Shown here one piece after another: positions 33,887 through 46,482 of a stretch of DNA of 58,361 nucleotides. This DNA is from Fomitopsis serialis (taxonomy: Eukaryota; Basidiomycota; Agaricomycetes; Polyporales; Fomitopsidaceae). The stretch's first letter is position 1. Each line of letters begins with the position of its first letter. Position numbers and translations under genes: made by a program. Under the pieces are notes generated by a model. It searched no databases, was not told the origin of the DNA, and was given only the letters and a program-made list of their open reading frames with translations. The stretch is taken from NCBI RefSeq assembly GCF_022376445.1, contig NW_025955205.1, positions 1 to 58,361 on the forward strand. Direction: 5' to 3'.

Positions 33887-34292
33887 GTTCCGGCCGGAGG
33901 GCTGGCCGGCCGGATACGTCTCGTCCCCAACGTTCCGGCCGGCCCTCCACCCTGCCCCTGCGTCCCCCAGCGGTGCACCCGGAGCATCCCATCCCCCGTT
34001 CCAACGTTCCGGCCGGAGGGCTGGCCGGCCGGATACGTCTCGTCTCCAACGTTCCGGCCGGCCTGCACCCTGCCCATGTGTCCCCCAGCGGTGCACCCGG
34101 AGCATCCCATCCCCCGTTCCAACGTTCCGGCCGGAGGGCTGGCCGGCCGGATACGTCTCGTCTCCAACGTTCCGGCCGGCCTGCACCCTGCCCATGTGTC
34201 CCCCAGCGGTGCACCCGGAGCACCCCATCCCCCGTTCCAACGTGCCGGCCGGGCACCTCTCGTCTCCAACGCTCCGGCCGGCCTTGTACAGC
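33887..34292 (+). repeat. 118-119 bp tandem repeat, about 3.4 copies
   Basis: Units start at 33887, 34006, 34124 and 34242 (last one partial). Each begins GTTCCGGCCGGAGGGCTGG and contains several CCGGCCGG and AACGTT palindromes. It lies just inside the left inverted repeat and upstream of the TET/JBP gene. Confidence 0.92.
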
Positions 34293-34402
34293 ACCGGCTT
34301 ACCGCTAGAATTGAGCCCTGGATCAGGCAAGCCAAAGGAACGTCGGCTGGTCGGACGATGCGTCAACAAATGGATGGCAGATGATAATATTATCTCCCAT
34401 CA

Positions 34403-35785
34403 ATGTTGATAAGTAGTGATCATGCTGCGGGTCAGCCATCCTTTCGAGTCCTTATCTCGGCCATGAGGAAGCCACATGCTATACACAAGGTAACCATGAG
34501 GCCGCTTTTTTTCAGGGACGTGCATCCGGCGTTGTCTGGGGACTTGCGACGTCGCTCGTACGACTCTGCATCAATCCCCACCATGGTCACAGTATCCCAA
34601 GTGCACAACCAGTACTGCTCGTATCTGGAGGCATTGTACCTCTACTTCCTCTCGGTGCCGGCATCGCGCCCCGGCGCCGCTCCGCTTCCCGGACTACTCC
34701 TCGACGTCTATCTGGTTCGCCAGGCCAGGCGTGCAGCGCAGATGCTGGCCGACGCGTACAGGAATCGCCGTGAGCACTCATCAATCGTTCGCCTACATGC
34801 TCATCCACTCATTCACCAGGCAGGAACTGTACCGTGGGATGCGTCGACTCATCCATGCACTGTACCGGACGATGATGAATTGGCCGCAGTGCAATACGAA
34901 GACTGCCAGGGTCCGCTTACCATCGCTGACAATCAGGGCCGGGTGCTGATGTGGCACCTTCCCGGCGTGATCACGGAGGTCTTCCAGGTACGCCAGAATA
35001 CATATGTCCACCGCCAACTGTCTATGACCGAGTACAAGAGAGCAATATGGCACGCCACAATCGGTCTCAATCCACTTCTCTCCCACAATCGCCCCAAGGC
35101 GAGTGCAAGCTGGAGGGAAAATATTGAGAATTTCCGGGAGCCGCAGGAGGGGGACGACCTTAAGCCGGCGTGTGTCGCGTTTTCACCGGGGTGGTTCTGG
35201 CTCGGACACGCTGTACGTCTCCGGATAGACTTCCCGAATTGTTCGCTCAAAGTTTAGCAGGGCGCCAACGACGTCCCACTGGTCTCTCGATTGCTCACCG
35301 ATCCGAACACCGGCCCCGCCGGTCGCATGTGGTTAGACCAGATGGCCCATCCGCATATCATCATATCCGGCATGCTGCGCATCATGCATCCGGATTTGTA
35401 TGACGCCGGTCGTTCCTCTATTGAAGCTCTGCGAAGCGACCCGGACCGGGCCAGCATTGTAGATTTGTGGCACAACCCGTTCAATGCCCTTTCGGTAATC
35501 ACAAACCGAGCGAGCCCGGTACATCGGGACATGCTGTCTCCGAAGGAATGGTACGACATCCTGATGACGATTGGTGGCGATCCCGAGCAGTACATCAAGT
35601 TTCCGACTTTGGGTCTCCGACTTCCTTACAAAACCGGAACGGTCACCGCATTCTCGGGCACTCGCCTCCCCCATGATGTTCCACAGGCGTCGGCGGAGCG
35701 GTTATGTGTGGCATACTTTATGCGACGCAATGTACATCGCTGGGCTGGGATGCCGGACGTGAGTTGGCGGAACACTTGGGAGTGA
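34403..35785 (+). CDS. TET/JBP-family 2OG-Fe(II) dioxygenase
   Basis: Proposed exons are 34403-34987, 35039-35212 and 35258-35785. The first intron is 51 bp without stops and may be retained; the second is 45 bp. The N-terminal half is helical and of unknown role. The catalytic double-stranded beta-helix is in the last exon: VHRDMLSP gives the HxD iron ligands (His 35522-35524, Asp 35528-35530). YDILMTIGGDPEQYIKFPTL and GLRLPYKTGTVTAFSG follow. LPHDV gives the third ligand (His 35672-35674) and AERLCVAYFMRR the 2-oxoglutarate Arg (35699-35701). All needed residues are present. Family members oxidise methylcytosine or thymine in DNA, and fungal ones spread with KDZ transposons. The true start is uncertain; later ATGs at 34463 and about 34583 are possible. 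Confidence 0.78.
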
Positions 35786-36077
35786 AGGTACTTCGAAAGC
35801 GGGATATGTGTTGGGCTGGGGGGGAAATGGGTTCTCTCGTTTGGGCACTCGTAGTGTTTAGGGTTACAAGACCAGTACTCAACCACGAGTCCAATTTACA
35901 AATGTGTGCACTTCACTAGCCCCCGACATACACCTCGTTGACCGGCCGAGACTGAGGTTCTTCGGGCCGGGAACACCGTGTATCATCTCGGCGAAATGTG
36001 CAAGTCTTCATTGTAACCAAGCAGTGGGAGGAATACATGAATGGAACTTGGGTGGAATGACGCAAATTCTACACTAC

Positions 36078-37083
36078 TCATTCACCAGCCTGAGTGACCC
36101 GGAAATGAGACGCCACTGCCGGGGCCCTTGGAGTCATCCCGCGCTGCCAGGCTTCCCACTCTGCCGCATTCGCTCGGGCGGCAGCGTGCCAGAAGTTGAG
36201 CTCCGCCCGGATATACATATCCATTGTCTGCATGGCCCCTCCAAGTTGCTCGAACCACTTGAAAAGATCATTCGACATGCGTCCCGGCATCATTTCCGGG
36301 CTGAGGGGCGGGGGGTTCGGAAAGCGGGGGAGATATGCCCGGCTGATTTGCTCGGCACGAACAGTAACTCCGTCCTACGACACAAATGTGCATAAGCAGA
36401 GCACGCAAATGGTAGTTAAATCGTCGTACACGCAACTTCTCCAACTCCAGTTGCTGCTCGAGACGGCGGTATTGTTCTCTCGACGCTCCGAGCTGCTCGG
36501 CGATGATCTGATCCATGTTGCGCTGGCTTTCACGCAGCTCCTGCAGAACTGCTTCCGGAGTGTTGCTTTCCGGTAGGGCGGGGACGGTTTGCGGGAGTTG
36601 ATCTTCCGGTGGCCTGGGATTAGCATCGCTAGAAACTTGTGCTTAGACCGAAACACTTTACCGTTGTGCTCGCAGGAAGGATTGTCGCTGGTTCCGGTGG
36701 GAGCGGGCGTCGCACTTTGCCCTGGTGCGATGCCGGAGACAGCCTCGATCACATTCGTGACAATGGCCAAGTCTTTGCTTCCCCGGGGTGCCACAATCTC
36801 ACAGTAAGTGGTCATTGCTTCGGTAAGACCATACGTAGCGGCCACCTCTGGCTTCAACAGCTCCTGGAGGCCGATCATGAGGGCAGAGACCGACTGAATG
36901 TGTCGTATGTTAGCTGCACGACAAGCAAACGATACCGGGGCAGCTTACGATGCCCACGAGAAAATTGTTAAGGGCGCCGGGCATCGCAGGATTCTGCTTG
37001 GCCTCGGCGAGGTTTTTGAGGGCCTTCGGGATCATGATGTTTCTTTGGCTGTCCGCGAGGAGTTCGGCGAGCATGGTGTTCAT
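36078..37083 (-). CDS. KDZ-region coiled-coil protein, unknown function
   Basis: Exons are complement 36949-37083 (MNTMLAELLADSQRNIMIPK on), about 36662-36893, a coiled-coil exon ending at 36430, and 36078-36374. Introns of 55 bp (36894-36948 and 36375-36429) are clear. The middle junction near 36640 does not keep frame by any simple splice, so an indel or missed small intron is likely. The coiled coil is LPESNTPEAVLQELRESQRN into AEQLGASREQYRRLEQQLEL. The C-terminal part, FKWFEQLGGAMQTMDMYIRA, is helical. It lies tail-to-tail with the TET/JBP gene, 292 bp apart. No domain recognised. Confidence 0.6.
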
Positions 37084-40000
37084 TGTTGTTGAGCAGCTCG
37101 GTCCAGACGACGCGGATACTGTACGATACAGGAGTAGGTGTGGACAACATGCGAGTGCGAAGCGTTATCATCAACTGATCGCCGATGCTGAGCACGTGAT
37201 TACATTCGGGGAGACATGCCTTCTTGGGTATAGTCTGCTCGGCACGTGTGGCACGTTGCCGACAGGCCATTTCGCAGCCCGCCTTCTGTAATGGTAACTG
37301 TGATATTTTACCCCCATCACCTTCCTCAATCACACCAAGCTCTTATTTGTGTTGACTTGCCATATGGACATGGTGCGTTCTCATTGGTTCCGCACCAATC
37401 CCACCGCGCGCATTAACTGGCATTGGCAGTCTTTCCGGCTCGAAGCCTTTCCTTTCCTCAGCTGGGGATTGCTTCCATTCGCATTGTCCACCCCGTGAGT
37501 GCTTCCCACGGTTCAATGTACATCAAGATTGTGACATTAATATTTAGTCATGCCGAAGTGGTGCCCGAGCGGCCACACACATATTCGATCAGGCGATATC
37601 TGTGTGGACAGATCCATCAGGAAACCTACCCCACACGAATTTGTGGAAATCTGCACAAATTCGCACAAATCTCCTGGAGACCCCATTTACTTGACCCCCC
37701 CAATTCCCTCGCTCGAATTTGCATGAATTCACATCCAATGGCTGTGAATTGCAAGGAAATACTAGCTCAGCCATACAATTTGGGTACTTCAATTCACATT
37801 GTATTGCACGTATTTACACACATAACTACTACATCCACCCTACTCAACTCATACCTACAGCTGGGCATTCACCCAGAGCACTCGCTGTTGCTGTGCCCAC
37901 CCCCTCGTCCGCTCGTCTGGTTGCTTGCTTGCCCATCTGTCCGCTCGTCTGCCCGTCCGCCCACCTGTCCATCCATCCGTCTGCATGCCCGCTCAGCTCC
38001 CATTTCGCATCCTCCCGAGCCATCCCACTACACTGTCCGGTTCACTCAACAGCAGAACATCAGCGCCAGAAACAGCACGACAGCACTCACCTCGCTCGTC
38101 GCCGTGGCGCGGGTGACGGTCTTGTGAATAGGTTGGCCGTCCGACGGAAGCACGGGGAGAGGCCGCACGGCGAGACGTACCGCCAGTGCTCGCTTGCGTG
38201 AATGCCTCGGAGGCAAAGACCTGCTTCGCAGGCTGGACACGACGAGCAGGTGTCGTGCCGCATGGAAGAAGAGTGCCTGCGCATCTCGTACGATGCTGTG
38301 GCCCATCTCGTGCGCACTGTGCCCCAGAGCGGCATGGGTCTCGGCACGCTGTGCGTGTTGTCCACCTGAGAGACGCAGGCCGGGCAGGCACGGGCTCGCG
38401 CCATCGTCTTGCGGGCTGCACGGCGGGCGAATCCGAGTCACCTCACCACGACGCACGCACGTCCCGCCCAGCACTCTCCCGGATCCGCATGTTGACGTCG
38501 TAGGGACGTCCACGGACCCTGCCCAATCAACGCGCACGCGTGGGTCATCGAGCATAGGCCCGAACGTCAGTGTCTGTGGCACGGACGAGGCTGCCATCTA
38601 TGCCAGGTGGCGCCACGCTCGCTTCCGCGGACGTTGCCCGGAAAGGCGACGGCGACTTGGCTGCTGTCACGTCGCTGACGAGCACCCGGGCGAGGCGAGG
38701 TATATAACGCCGAGTCCTGTGGAGGGAGAGCGGCAAGGTGAGTTGTATGCTTCCTGCGGCAGAGTGGACACTAAACTAACCACACTTTACAGCCTGAGGT
38801 TGGAGCCCTCGTCGCAACAGGTGAGCAGGCTGTTCGCCGATGGGCATTGAGTGCGAGCCGTGGGTACGCTTGTCGTCGTCGACAGCAGGTGAGTCCGCTC
38901 GAGGCTTGATACCGTCTCGGGTTTCGCTCACGATGATGACCTCCTGCAGACTCTCGACGAGTACTGCGTCAATGCGGGACGGTCTCGATCGCTCGCAGCA
39001 TGAGCGGAGAGGCACGCTGCCCGTTCATGCGTGAGCACGATGGGATGGACTTTGACACGGGCGGTGGGTACGCCTAGCTCGTGCTAGCTGCGCACGTTGC
39101 CGGGGCGCGCCGTCTTGCAGACCGGTCGTTGTACATGTCAGATAGTTAGCTCTGTGCACTCACGCCCGCTCACTCTCCCACTCCCTCGTCCGCTCATCCG
39201 CCCACTGTCCGTCCGTCGGCCGTGCCTGCACGCAGGGCATTGGCCCCGAGTGCTCGCGGTCGTCGCACTGCACGTTGCTGTGTTCTGTGTCTACGTTAGT
39301 GAACTCGTTCGCGTGCGTCTTCACTCACCGGTGGACTCTCGTCCTCGCTCGCCCTCGGCAGCCCCACCCTTCCCTGTCGTCCGTTCGTCATCCGCTCGTC
39401 ATCCCCGCTCGTCTTCCGCGCCCGACGTCTGCTCGTTGTCCCTGCTCGTTGTCCGCGCCCGCCGTCAGCGACAGTGCAAGCGGATGGGCGAGAAGGTGTG
39501 GACACGGAAATTGTCAGTAGGTATGCTACTCACCTCTTTTTTTCGTGGCTATGCTTTCCTTTCGTTCAACGCTCCTACCCCTCATTCCCACTCATTCTCG
39601 CAAACACCTCTCTTCCTGTCTCTGCGCTTGTTGCACTCGGGCTTGCGCTGGCGCGCTCGAACTCGTCGTGTTCGGGCTGTGGGGCGGCCCGAATGGCATT
39701 GATGCGTGGTCGTGGAAGTTATCTGCATCGGTGGACGAGCAGATAGGCAGACGGCCAGTGGGATGAGAGAGGGCGAGTGGGTAGTCGGGCGGACGGACGA
39801 GTAGGCGGATGAGCACACTGACGGCCGTATGCGAAGGGGCAGCCTGGCGCGAGAGAGCGAGCGAGCGAGTGTGCCATAGAGTTGGTGGACGACCGGATTC
39901 CGATGTGCGACGTGGCGAGGTGAGTCATGTGACCGAACTCACTCAGGGCAGGCATACTTGCGACTTGTCTGACTTCTTCGTCTCGCGCTGCTCAGGCTGC

Positions 40001-41280
40001 TCACCGTTCTGTGCTGCCACAAGACTGGTACGCTCACGACCAATACGCTCACCGTCGAGCGAAACCAGTCTCACTCAGCCACCGTTCTCGCCCGCCGTCT
40101 CGCTTGCCCACCGTACTGGCACGCTATATCCATCGCACGCCCCGACGTCTCGCAAGCTCGCCGTCTCATGGGCCCTTCATTTCGCAGGTTCGCCATTTCG
40201 CAGGTTCGCCATCTCGCAGGCCCGCCGTCTCGCAGGCCCGCCGTCTCGCAGTCCCGCCTGCCGTCATGTCCGAGAGGGATGGGAAACTCCTTCGAAGAAG
40301 GAAACACAAAGAGGTGTGGAGGTTCGGATCGGAGAAATCGCAGGCGAGTATCCCCAGCGTGTTCTACGTCTTCGCAATGCTCGGTGCTAGCGTGGGTCTC
40401 ATAGCGTACCAATTCACAGCCCGATCACTAGAGCCTGAGGCTCGACGGCCGAACCGCTGAGGTCGACTTGAACTCGCGCAACTACCTGAATTATCCACAC
40501 CACTCTATCATGTCGTCCCCGTGCCACCACTCCTTCTAGGCCGACATGTCACGAACTTGCGGTGCCTCAAGGGGCCGAGGCGCGCCGTGCGCCTGCAGGT
40601 CGGGGCCGTATGGGGCATGTTCTTCCTTCGCACATGAAGGCCAGGCATGACCGCAATGCGCCTGAATAGTCGTCGAGGCCGTGTATACTGCGCTATCAGA
40701 AAGTACGTCAATATGCCGAGTTCCACCAAGGGCTTGTGAACTAATTGATAGCCACAACGCTCGATGTGACTGCCTATGGACGGGACACACATCAATGCGT
40801 CTTCCGTTGCCGTCTGCTCCTCCCCGACACTCTGCTTAGCTAGCACGCGCGTATTCCACGTGTCATATCCCTGCGTGCTCGACCCACACAGACCGCGCCG
40901 CCGAGCCCTGGTCTCGCTCCTTCCGCCTCCTCGTCCAGCAAGACCAAGCTCGAGCGTCGTCGAGAAGTCCGTTTCAAAGATCGCGCCACACTCTTCTCGG
41001 CGTGCAGGCACGGACGGAGGAGGGGCAGGGCGCAAGATAGTGCTAGGGAGCGGTTCGTGAGCCTACGGAGCAGAATGCGAAGATGGCCCTGGCTACGGTA
41101 GTGCGTCTCATTCGCTCTTATGTCACTCGTCTTTGCTGATCGATGCCTTCGCCAGTTCGTCGTCTGCACAAGGGATACCTCTCGCCCACCACCTCGTACT
41201 CCTGTTGTCTGCCCGCCGCCTCGCTCGCCCGCCGCCTCGCTCGCCCATTGTCTCGCCCGTGTACTCGCCGTCCCTCTCGC
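37084..41280. other. Degenerate stretch with pyrimidine-rich minisatellites, no supported intact gene
   Basis: I see four short arrays of CGCC/TCGC-type units: about 37905-38010, 39170-39450, 40180-40265 and 41205-41285. A complementary G-rich patch lies at 39735-39815. Long frames across these arrays are low-complexity. Some fragments (38.05-38.6 and 38.85-39.0 kb) have splice-like signals, but I cannot name them. They may be decayed host genes like the ATPase piece that follows. Confidence 0.5.
40180..40265 (+). repeat. 15-bp minisatellite, about five copies
   Basis: Units are CAGGCCCGCCGTCTCG and variants such as CAGGTTCGCCATTTCG. The array sits inside the degenerate stretch. Confidence 0.7.
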
Positions 41281-41284
41281 CCGC

Positions 41285-41835
41285 GCCCTCGACCCCCAAG
41301 CCGACGCTCGACGATGCCATGACTCTCGGCATCAAGGTCAAGGCGCCAGTCACCAGTGACCAGCCCGCCATGGCGAACTTGAAGGAGACCCGCCATCGTC
41401 TCGGCTCCAGCGTCCACATGTCCTCAGCATGGTCCCCAAGCTGGTGGCATGGACGCGTTGCTCGATGATATGGCTCTCGGCGCCGCCGGCTTTCCCGATG
41501 TCTTCCGCAAGGACAGGTACGAGATTGTCAAACGTCGTCAGGGTCTCACTCACTTGGTGCTTATGAGTAGTGATGCCTGTGCGTGCGGATATCAGTATCG
41601 CCATCGAGGGCGCTACTGCCGACGGGGCCTGCCCGTGGCACTGCCGACATCGTCTTGACGGAGCCCGGTCTCTCCTGCATCGCCGGATCATGCTCATCTT
41701 CCAAGGATGCACTGGCGGCACCGCCACTCGTTGTCCGTTTGCAGCGCCACGGTTCGTATTGTCGTTTGCTTGGCCGTCTTCGCCATGTGTTACCTATTGA
41801 AAAACACTCATGTATACATACTTTTGTGCTCGAAC
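41285..41835 (+). pseudogene. Plasma-membrane H+-ATPase (P-type) fragment, dead
   Basis: Consecutive but frame-shifted blocks match the P-domain to first late membrane helix of fungal proton pumps: TLDDAMTLGIKVK then TSDQ and KETRHRLG (about 41300-41405), GAAGFPDVFRKDRYEIVKRR (about 41485), VRADISIAIEGATA (about 41578), TADIVLTEPGLS (about 41643), CSATVRIVVCLAVFAMCY (about 41735). The TGDGVNDAP hinge is missing, with only a short remnant between the blocks, and at least three frame changes occur. Upstream catalytic parts with the phosphorylated Asp are not seen. It is a decayed partial copy of a housekeeping gene inside transposon DNA. Confidence 0.75.
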
Positions 41836-42479
41836 GTTATATGCTGCCCCGCCGACTCGGAGTCCCCTATTCTATTAATATTACACAGTATTTCGGAGAC
41901 CTGAGACTACAGCCTGGTGCGAGTGAACATCCACTGTGACTTGCGTAATCATACTGAGTGTGGATTTGACAAATACTCGCTGCGGGCATTTTGGTGACGT
42001 TTGAGAAGTGTTCGCGCCGGTTTGGAAGCCGTTTACACGAGAGGTCGCGTCGGACCGATTTGGCGCCGATTCGCGCCACATTCGCGCAGGGGGGGTTTCC
42101 TGATGTCGTCATGTCGGTGACGTACGAGAGCAGCGAAATGTCCCTTGACATTTCCGGGATTGATGCCAGGCTGGAAAGGATTATGTTGCTGTTTGATGTG
42201 GTGGAGGCGCGGGATGGAATGTTGATGGATTGAGCCCTTGGTTCCAAATGCTTACACATGTATTCCTGCTGTCGTGCTTTCAATTGCTCCAAATGAGCCA
42301 GGATGATCACCGAACTCCCATTACTTGGCATGCGACATTGCAGGATGCCATCCCGGGCAAAAGTACATTTCATGTCCTCGTATGAATTACCAGAGCACCG
42401 ACAGTCCCTCTAAGATACAACTTTCTTCTGCCAAGCCCACGCGGGCACTATGTATACAGGCATACGACATTCCGGCCAA

Positions 42480-42870
42480 CACCTCGTTCACCTAACCCGG
42501 GCCGAGTATTTGCCTGGTCGCTCGGCCCGAGCTTTTGAAAGAGTGCTCGGACCGAGGGTTTGGGAAGTGCTCGGGCCGAGAGTTGGGCACACAACTGAGG
42601 CCTTGAGTTCTCAACATTTCTCGGGCTAAGAGCATGCCTGATACCTCGCGCCGAGAGTTTGGACTGGTGCGCGGGCCGAGAGTTTGGTCACATTCTCGGG
42701 CCGAGTTTTTGGACTGGTGCGCGGGCCGAATGTTTGGTCATATTCTCGGGCCGGGAGTCTCGACTGGTGCGCCGGCCGAGTATTTGGTCATATTCTCGGG
42801 CCGGGAGTGCGGACTGGTCCGCGGGCCGAGTGTTTGGTCACACTCTCGGGCCGGGACTTCGGGCAGGCAT
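42480..42870 (+). repeat. CTCGGGCCGAG palindrome array, left of KDZ gene
   Basis: About ten copies of the 11-bp palindrome or near variants alternate with AGTTTGGTCACATT and GACTGGTGCG spacers. Spacing is about 25 bp, with a higher-order unit of about 50 bp. Confidence 0.85.
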
Positions 42871-42982
42871 TCGGACTCGGAGCTGGGACCATGGGGCCAG
42901 ACAGCTCGTCACAACCCTCGGAATATGTAAACTGTGTAGCCGGGTAGGTGGTACGATCACAAAGTGAATTTCTATACTACCA

Positions 42983-45900
42983 CTACATCACGACATTTGG
43001 CTCCAGGTACAGATCCCGCCATGCCACCTTCGCATCTTCACGCAGGCGATCAAACAGTGCGCCTTGTGCTCGGCAGTGCTGGGAAAATCCTGGGTACTCG
43101 GTATCGGAGTTAGTGGTCGCTAGTTCCCGCCACCGGCATGCTTCATGATCAAAGTATCGGCACACGGAGTCAAGCTCCCTGCGCAATATGGCGGCTTCTT
43201 CCTCCAATCTGTCGACCTTTGAACGGGCATGGAACCACTGTACCCTGTGAACTATGCGCGACGTCAGCGAGTTATTCAATGTCCCACCGCCGTCTCACGT
43301 ACTGATCCCCAACTCGTCATTGCTCCGTATGTCCCCACCGACGTTAACATTCCATATCCACGAGGGGGACTTGTGCCGTTGGCCGGCCTTGTTGGGCTCA
43401 GCAATGGCGGTTACTGTCTTTAGATCGTCTGGGGTGAGCTGCTGATATTTAGCTTGATCCTCTGCAGACAGGCCGAGCACTTGCATGGCCGCTCGGGCAC
43501 GGCGATAGATTGCGGCTTGAAGCTGTACAGCTCGGTCGAGTTTACCCAACTTGGTAAAGGATCGGGTGCGCTTCTTGTTGCCATCTTTCCTCCCGTGCCG
43601 AATGGTTGTCTGGAACTCAAACGACTTCTTGCCGATGAGAATCCGAAGCTGCTGCAAGGCATCATTTGCTTGTCCGCGCCGCAGAGTGAGCTCGTGCGCG
43701 GCCAACCGTTGCAATCCATTGGCGGTAAGAGCATTCCGCGTGAAATTCGAAGGTAGCCCGAGTTTCGTATGTTCCGCCGCCTTCACTGGGTATGGTGCGG
43801 GCGGTTTACTGGGAAAGATGGACCATGGATTGTTGGCATGTGCTGGGGGATCGTTGGGATCGTCTTCCCACTCCGCAGCCGAGTCGTCATCCACTGCTTC
43901 CTCCTCTGCCACACCCCAGTCATGCCTTCGGTGAATTGCAGCCGCTCGCCGGTGGAACCGCCGGATCTGACTCTCGAGAGGCTTCCTGCGTTTGGCCAGC
44001 TTTAACTCTTGAGCCCCCGTCACAGTGGCCCCCATTTGCTTTATGTCTTTCTGGATTGCGAGTCTGCGGGGTGTCAGAAGTAACCCGGAAAAGGCGGTCA
44101 AAGCACTGACTGTTGCTCTTCAAGCTTAAGGCCGTCGGCAATCCAGTCTGCTGTGCCAACGCGGTCCCCGCCGTCACCCTCTTCTTCTGCCAGCTTAATC
44201 TGAAGTTCGAGCCGCGAAGGCACTGTCACCAAATCAGCCTTGAGCTCGGCATGGAGAGTAGAGTGTACTAACTAATTTGTTTCTTCGCTTGATACCTGTC
44301 CATTACCTTCACATCCCGCAGCCTTCGTTGTTGTACTATCCTGAGTTCCCTCCTCCACTCTCCCAAAATCTCGGCATCGACACTGGCCTCCTTTGCGGTG
44401 AGGTCGGCCTTCATGTCGGCCAGCAGTGGCCGATTGGCTTTGATTTTTCTTCTCAGCGAAGCCACTGTCCTCCGTCAGCCCAATGTGTGATGCCACAATC
44501 AGGTAGACCATACCCATGGTGATCATCTTCTTCCAATTCCAATTGTTCATGTGCCGGTCGAGGGTTTCCTGCCGGTGGGATGTTGACATTGAGCGGGTAC
44601 TACCCGACACGGGATTGATCCCCGACCATTGGGTTTCGATGATCTCGCCGTCAGCTTCCCCGGCCCCCTCGGTGAAGGTGAGAGAGTGCCGGAGCTCGCA
44701 CTCCGCCTTGTGACCGTGAATGTGAAAGAGGCCAATGCACTTGTATAGGACGAGGCCCCCCGGCATTTGAAGGTAAGGATTGTCGTCAAACCGGTCATTG
44801 AGATGGACGTGGTACTGGCACATGATGTCGTATGATACATAGACGTGCCCAATGCCTCTCGAGCGGTAGCCGAGAGCATTGGACAGAGAGTAGTCCATGT
44901 TCATCTGACGTTCACCCTTCTGATAGTTCACTACCGAGTGCGGAAGGAAGCACCCGTGCCTCAAACAAGATGTTGCGCCGATCCCGGTGACAGCGAGCTT
45001 ATGCCGGTCGGCGTTGGCCTGGGAGACCGCCTTGTGGTCGTTGCAGCTTGAGTGCTGTGGACGTGTTAGCCACACGTTCGTATGCCGGCTGTATACACCC
45101 TCACCATCTTCACGTCCTTCGCTACTCTCAGGTGCTCCTCGTATGGGCCGGGATGAACCATGAACATTTTCCCCGGCATCAACGGTACGTCGTTCTCGGG
45201 CTTGCGCATTTTCATTTGCTCGGCGTGGAAGTTCCCATCCATGACATATCCTCGGGCATATAGGTACCTCCAGAACAGTTCAGCTGGCGTATACCGGCGA
45301 ACAGAGTAACTACTTACTTCCTATCATCCACCTCCCAGTCCTCGGGTATGTTCACTCCGGGCTGCGGACATGCCGGGCAAAAGTGAGCAAGGTCTCCGTT
45401 GCCCGGGGCCTCTCGCCACTGTGGCCCGTATCCAAACTGTTTCTTCGCCTGGAGCAACGCCCATTCGCGGCTCACTCTAAGCAACTCAAGGTATCGATCC
45501 TACTTCCATTTCAATCATGTGGTGTGCTGGTATTCTGCACGCTCACTCACCGGTACTTCATGGGGAAACGCCGGATTAGTGGCCCGTCGAATCCGTGCGT
45601 AGTAATTCATGGCGGTAGTCTTACACTCCAGATTGTCCAGCAGGAAACCGTCAAGTGCCCCAAAGGTGAAGCATGTACGAGCCTTCCGCTGGCTCGCCGG
45701 ATACAACCCGGCATCGAGAAGCTGCGATGTATGGTCACCGGCGTCGGGACAGCCGCACCACGTCACCGGGAGGAAATGCACCCCGGTGGTGTCAACAATA
45801 GTCATCATTGCAGGCGGGGGTCGCGGAGGTGAGTCGGCGTGGTGAAGAGGGTCCCTGGTACGTCGCCATCATCGTCGGCCGCGCGATCGGTCGCCCGGTC

Positions 45901-46482
45901 CATCTCCACTTCCTCGTCATCCTCCACGACAACCGCCGGCTGGGGGCATTCTCTGCCCCGGTGGCCGAGAGTATTGAACTCCAACTTGACGGAGCCATGA
46001 GGGCTCCCAGTATCCTCCGAGGTTCCACTGCTCAACCCGGTGGAATGGTGTTCGCCGGTGCTCGGCGAGACAGCAGGTCGGGCAGAAGATTGGATAACCA
46101 ATGCACGACATGCACTTCCATACCCCGCCGCCACTGTTGCAGCTCGAGCACATATAGCTCCCCTCGGCACTGAGCGCGGGAGGCTTGTAGTGGGCGTACA
46201 ACGATCGGAGGTAGTTGTGCTGGAGGGGAATCCACTCTCTAAGCATCTCAGGTTGTGTCTGATTGAATTGGTGAGGCTCTGTCTACGATACAACATGGGC
46301 ACTTGGTATACCTGCGGGGCACTCTGTCGAACTGTGGGGAACTCGCAGAAAGTCGTGTTGGCAACATCATCGGTTGGTGGCGTCCAGCTGGACTGTCTTG
46401 TTGTCGACCGAGCGGTTCGATGGGGTGTAGCCGGCGGAGTCTGCAACCCGCTATTCTGCACCTCGACAAGCCGTGACCTCAC
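42983..46482 (-). CDS. KDZ transposase with CxC2 cysteine module
   Basis: The CxC2 module, MCSSC..WKCMSC..FCPTCC..H, precedes FHRVEQW (about 46160-46040). DTTGVHFLPVTWCGC follows, then HFCPACPQPGVNIPEDW (about 45350). The catalytic blocks are YVMDGNFHAEQ (Asp 45237-45239), VSYDIMCQY (Asp 44827-44829) and GEIIETQW (Glu 44635-44637), taken as the acidic triad of this family. IGLFHIHGH, MSTSHRQETLDRHMNNWNW and a long helical C-terminus ending NVVM complete it. Introns such as 46259-46311 and those near 45500, 45300, 45080 and 44480 are in phase. Two frame changes inside the CxC2 region (near 45985 and 45805) have no splice explanation. The lower-case start is uncertain (an earlier exon is likely). 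Confidence 0.88.

Noticed and set aside
33473..34409. Long frames on both strands across 33.8-34.3 kb
   Set aside because: They translate the 118-bp tandem repeat; no intron or domain support.
37423..38127. 234-codon plus-strand frame
   Set aside because: It runs through a CGTC/CCGCC minisatellite and has no recognisable domain.
38046..38850. Overlapping frames on both strands with Cys- and Arg-rich text
   Set aside because: I could not assign a family, and the frames contradict each other. Possibly a decayed gene, left unnamed.
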